23,761 nt of DNA, taken from positions 1 through 23,761 of the IMG/VR virus record IMGVR_UViG_3300036830_000011; one strand, given 5' to 3'. Made by a program: the position numbers and the translations under genes. Positions within the stretch are counted from its first letter, which is position 1; every line of letters starts with the position of its first letter. Shown one piece after another: positions 21,011-23,761 of the stretch. The stretch is from a virus. The notes under the pieces were generated by a model that worked only from the letters and a program-made list of their open reading frames with translations, was not told the origin of the DNA and did no database searches.

Positions 21011-22688
21011 GACCAAACATCTCCAAAATTGCCGCACTGATTTGCATCGGAGGCCGGGCGTAGGGGAAAAGCATCATGACGCAATCGCCGTTATTTGGCG
21101 AAGCTACATCGTCCGGGGTCTTGTCTATCATCATTTTGCCCGATTTGCTCCATGTCCAAACGGGTTGAGATAATTCGTCCGCAGTCTTCGTAAGCTCCGG
21201 CATATCGGGAGAAATCGAAAGAATGTCGCTCGGATCAAATTCAAATGGACGGCCTTCGCGTTTTGCCATCACAGCTTGCCATGTCAGATAGGCGCGCTGC
21301 CGCAGTGCCCACCACGATTGAGCCTTATAGTTCTCGAAAAAATCTTTGTTCAAACGGTCGGTGCCGGGACAAAAGTTCTCGGGGTCTTGCACGGCTGCGG
21401 AGCCGCGAAACATGCTCGCGCTGATCAAAGGGCGATTTTGCTCCGCTCGATCCGATTCGATTCGTTCCGCATCACTACGCACTCCCGCGCCCATGCCGTC
21501 ACCGTCGTAATCGAAGATCGAAACTTTGCGCCCTTCGCACTCACCATAAACTTTGAGCACGCTCTTGCCGATGGTAGAGTTCGATCCGCTCCAAGATTCC
21601 ATGTGCTGAAGTTCGACGCCGTATGCAAATCCGAGACAGTTTTTATCTTTGCCCTGATCCGCAACGTCGTATGCCGCGCGACGTTCGCCCGTGACTTCGA
21701 TCCCGAGAAATGATGCCGCGCCGATACAAGCCTGTACCCATTCTTTCGGAATGATGATGCCCTCGGCCGATGCCAAGAAATCGCATTCATACTGTTCATT
21801 CCAGATAATCGGATCAGTATCGCGTTTTTTCTTCGCGAACCATTCGTGCAAAATAAATTGTCCGTGCTCGTCGCGGAAGCATTTGCGCGGATCATCTCGA
21901 TAGTGGAAATCGAATCGCGTCATCTTGCCGCCGCGCGCGTGCTCCGCAAAAACGTTCGACAATCCCTTAACCGTAGACATCTCGACGCGACACTCGGAGG
22001 TCGCGATTAGATTCGCTTCGACGAGCTTCGAGCGCTCAATCGCCGCAAATTCATCCACGATGAACAGCGTCGTTCGGTCGCCTACGCCGATGTTATCGCC
22101 CGAGCGGCCCATGATGGCCGACTCATTCCAAGGAAACATGAGCTTGCGTTGCCCGCTGTGCAATCGATTATTTTCCGACCATGTAGTTTTAAATTCCGGC
22201 GGAAGGTACTTCATGAACATGCGACCTTTGCCGAACAAAGCTCCGGGGTCGCCCGCGTTGTCGACTTGTTCCTCTTTATGCGAGCCGAAGCCTACGGCCG
22301 CATTTGGATAGAATAGGCACAGCCAGCACGCATAGGACATCGCGAGCCATGAGGCGCCGCAATCGCGCGACTTCACAAGCACGCCGCTATCTTTGGTACG
22401 GCGCCGCTCATCAAGCCATTGTAGATATTCGAGCTGTTTGTCGAACAGTAGGAACGGCATCACGACGGGAACGGCTGTGCCGGCGTTATTGGGGTTCACC
22501 GTCACGCCCCAATCGTTCACGAAATCGGCGACGTTCTCGGCGTAATAGGCTTTAGACTCCGCCAAGAGCACGGGGTCGCCCCGCAACTTAGCTAACGCAC
22601 GAATGCGCATATCCCAAAACGGGGAATAATCGGGTGCAAGCCAATCGAAATCCTCGACCGGGCGCCCGAACATATGAACTGTAGCCAT
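20949..22688 (-). CDS. terL: Terminase large subunit
   Basis: Encodes 579 aa. The ATPase domain shows a Walker A-like VLVKSRDCGASW (about residues 103-114) and a Walker B TLFIVDEFAA (about 209-218). The nuclease half carries YDVADQGKDKN and VSIFDYDGDGMGAG, consistent with acidic metal-binding residues. It drives ATP-powered DNA packaging through the portal and cuts the concatemer. The start overlaps the methyltransferase stop (ATGA). Residues 27-53 lie in the 81-base segment repeated at the right end of the window. The last 20 residues are repetitive (EQSFGEQSFGS) and overlap the broken HNH gene. Confidence 0.92.
   Translation of the reverse strand: MATVHMFGRPVEDFDWLAPDYSPFWDMRIRALAKLRGDPVLLAESKAYYAENVADFVNDWGVTVNPNNAGTAVPVVMPFLLFDKQLEYLQWLDERRRTKDSGVLVKSRDCGASWLAMSYACWLCLFYPNAAVGFGSHKEEQVDNAGDPGALFGKGRMFMKYLPPEFKTTWSENNRLHSGQRKLMFPWNESAIMGRSGDNIGVGDRTTLFIVDEFAAIERSKLVEANLIATSECRVEMSTVKGLSNVFAEHARGGKMTRFDFHYRDDPRKCFRDEHGQFILHEWFAKKKRDTDPIIWNEQYECDFLASAEGIIIPKEWVQACIGAASFLGIEVTGERRAAYDVADQGKDKNCLGFAYGVELQHMESWSGSNSTIGKSVLKVYGECEGRKVSIFDYDGDGMGAGVRSDAERIESDRAEQNRPLISASMFRGSAAVQDPENFCPGTDRLNKDFFENYKAQSWWALRQRAYLTWQAVMAKREGRPFEFDPSDILSISPDMPELTKTADELSQPVWTWSKSGKMMIDKTPDDVASPNNGDCVMMLFPYARPPMQISAAILEMFGHGSNPEQSFGEQSFGSSIPR
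22529..22609. repeat. 81-bp direct repeat, copy 1 (inside terminase)
   Basis: Identical, base for base, to the last 81 bases of the window (23681-23761). The bases just before the two copies differ (g at 22528, t at 23680). This copy is in frame within the intact terminase gene and is taken as the original. Confidence 0.95.
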
Positions 22689-23548
22689 CAGCCGAATATG
22701 TCGTTATAGGCGCCTATGAATTCTTCCGCGACTTGAGGCACGATTGCATTGCCGTAGCCCCGCAATAATCCCACGCGATAGGGTATCCCATGAGCCAGCG
22801 GGAATGTGCCGGGTTCAATAGGCCGCGTTTTTCCGTCGGAGCAAGGGATAAATTCGCTTTGCCAGCATCCGCCGATAGCGCCCCGTTCGCTTGACTTGGG
22901 CCGCCATTGCTTCCATCCGATGCTCTCGGCGACGGCCAATTTGTAAGCATCTGCACTTGATCTATTAATTTGTATTTGTGCGGGGCTCGATCCGATATCG
23001 AACCGTGTTTCAGGCCGCCCTTTGAATCGCTCGCTAAGGGCGTGCGCCATGAAATAGAGTCGCTGTCGGACATGCGGTGCGCCGACGCCCGCTGCGCACA
23101 AATCAGCCGCCCCAAAGGCGTAGTCCGCTCTTTCCATGTCAGTTGAAACAATATCGAGCCAAGCGAGGCCATCCTTACTTGCAACCTGTTCGCCAAACAC
23201 AACTGAAGGTCGGCAGAAGCTAATGAGCCGATAGAATTCCGGCCAAAGGTGACGGGCATCGTCGGTGCCACCACGTTTTCCCGCAACGCTAAACGGTTGG
23301 CAAGGGCAGCTACCTGTCCATACGGGTCTATCGTCGGGCCACTGAGCAAGGCGGAGAGCGTAGGACCATCCGCCGATACCGGCGAAGAAATGGCATTGCG
23401 TATATCCCGCAAGATCGGAAGATCGTACTTCCGAGATACTGCGGCTGTCGACATCACCATCAGCGATAAGTCGAGACTTAATGAGTTCACGAAGCCACGC
23501 CGCCGCCCGGGGATCAAATTCATTATAGTAAGCTCGTGTTGCGTTCAT
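22688..23548 (-). CDS. DNA (cytosine-5-)methyltransferase
   Basis: Encodes 286 aa from ATG 23548-23546; an in-frame ATG at 23575 is possible but relatives begin near NATRAYYNEFDPRAAAWLRE. C5-MTase motifs appear in order: motif I HFFAGIGGWSYALRL (about 53-67), motif IV GSCPCQPFSVAG with catalytic Cys83, motif VI-like FGEQV (118-122), motif VIII-like APHVRQRLYF, and motifs IX-X with EPGTFPLAHGIPYRVG and RGYGNAIVPQVAEEF. It methylates cytosine in a target that cannot be read here, probably to protect phage DNA from restriction. It overlaps the terminase by ATGA, so both are likely translated together. A second long frame runs through it (see findings). Confidence 0.9.
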   Translation of the reverse strand: MNATRAYYNEFDPRAAAWLRELIKSRLIADGDVDSRSISEVRSSDLAGYTQCHFFAGIGGWSYALRLAQWPDDRPVWTGSCPCQPFSVAGKRGGTDDARHLWPEFYRLISFCRPSVVFGEQVASKDGLAWLDIVSTDMERADYAFGAADLCAAGVGAPHVRQRLYFMAHALSERFKGRPETRFDIGSSPAQIQINRSSADAYKLAVAESIGWKQWRPKSSERGAIGGCWQSEFIPCSDGKTRPIEPGTFPLAHGIPYRVGLLRGYGNAIVPQVAEEFIGAYNDIFG

Positions 23549-23570
23549 TATCCCAAAGTATGACGGATAT

Positions 23571-23598
23571 CTCATAATAGTTCAAGAGCCTCCGTCAA
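23571..23598 (-). promoter_or_regulatory. Candidate sigma70-like promoter for the minus-strand operon
   Basis: Reading the minus strand, TTGACG (23598-23593) and TATGAG (23576-23571) are 16 bases apart, which would start transcription just upstream of the ATG at 23548. The -35 box is good and the -10 box is weak. It lies in the only divergent intergenic gap of the window (23549-23631), which is where an operon promoter is expected. Confidence 0.35.
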
Positions 23599-23631
23599 AA
23601 TGCAATCTAACAGGTAACACACGAGGAAATC

Positions 23632-23697
23632 ATGAATCTAGTTCAACGTCTTTTAGATGCCGCACTCGTTTGGCAGCGCTCGACGTTCTCGGCGTAA
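23632..23697 (+). CDS. 5' fragment of a divergent plus-strand gene, cut by the 81-bp repeat
   Basis: A clear ribosome binding site (GAGGAA at 23623-23628) precedes ATG 23632. The frame reads MNLVQRLLDAALVWQR and then runs into the copied terminase segment at 23681, where it meets a stop after five foreign residues. The helical start resembles small phage regulatory proteins encoded divergently from late or lytic genes. That identity is only a suggestion from the first 16 residues and orientation. It is the only plus-strand gene start I can support in the window. Confidence 0.45.
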   Translation: MNLVQRLLDAALVWQRSTFSA

Positions 23698-23761
23698 TAG
23701 GCTTTAGACTCCGCCAAGAGCACGGGGTCGCCCCGCAACTTAGCTAACGCACGAATGCGCA
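23681..23761. repeat. 81-bp direct repeat, copy 2 (window end)
   Basis: Exact copy of 22529-22609, running to the last base of the window. It interrupts the plus-strand gene that starts at 23632, so this copy is the out-of-place one. Its length is in the range of assembler k-mers, which favours an assembly joint over a biological duplication. Confidence 0.95.

Noticed and set aside
22529-23761. Reading the 81-base repeat as a direct terminal repeat or circular overlap of a complete phage genome
   Set aside because: The partner copy is internal, not at the left end, and a complete genome would need lysis, tail fibre and replication genes that are absent.

Overview
This window is most of the head and tail morphogenesis region of a contractile-tailed (myovirus-type) bacteriophage or prophage. 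All but one of the recognisable genes are on the minus strand. They form one tightly packed operon that reads from about 23.6 kb down to 1, with many ATGA, GTGA and TAATG overlaps. The GC-rich coding and the families present (DUF3383-type sheath, DUF4054, DUF2213, Gp24-type cement proteins, a Pam3-like baseplate plug) fit a phage of a proteobacterium or similar Gram-negative host. The host cannot be named from the sequence. No tRNA, rRNA, CRISPR array, integrase or transposase was seen, and no stretch over 300 bases lacks a gene.

Layout in transcription order. (1) 23.55-20.95 kb: a cytosine-5 DNA methyltransferase overlapping the large terminase. (2) 21.0-20.05 kb: an HNH/endonuclease VII-type gene broken by a frameshift, then three very small overlapping genes (78, 52 and 51 aa; the last two are an HTH-like peptide and a zinc ribbon). 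(3) 20.1-17.1 kb: DUF1073-type portal, a second HNH/endonuclease VII gene, a 63-aa gene and a Mu F/SPP1 gp7-type head morphogenesis protein. (4) 17.1-13.4 kb: a non-structural island inside the head module. It encodes a proteasome/HslV-like Ntn hydrolase, a 100-aa protein, a phage T5 A1-like metallophosphoesterase, an HD-domain nucleotidohydrolase, a two-helix membrane protein and a dATP/dGTP diphosphohydrolase (MazZ/DUF5664)-like protein. (5) 13.3-9.1 kb: DUF2213 protease/scaffold, a large cement protein, major capsid protein, a small Cys/acidic protein and a second, smaller cement paralogue. (6) 9.1-6.7 kb: neck and connector genes. (7) 6.7-4.0 kb: sheath, tube, and tail chaperones in two reading frames that suggest a programmed -1 frameshift. 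(8) 4.06-0 kb: tape measure with a lytic transglycosylase domain, Dit-like adaptor, baseplate plug, hub and a truncated spike.

How it works together: terminase, portal, DUF2213, capsid and cement proteins build and fill the head. DUF4054, the neck proteins and the terminator join head to tail. Sheath, tube, chaperones and tape measure set up a contractile tail, and the Dit-like, plug, hub and spike proteins start the baseplate. The 13.4-17.1 kb island looks like a host-takeover and nucleotide-pool module carried inside the structural operon.

The right end is suspect. The last 81 bases are an exact copy of an internal piece of the terminase gene and cut off a plus-strand gene after about 16 codons, so the end is either a chimeric assembly or a real rearrangement. 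The left end cuts the spike gene.
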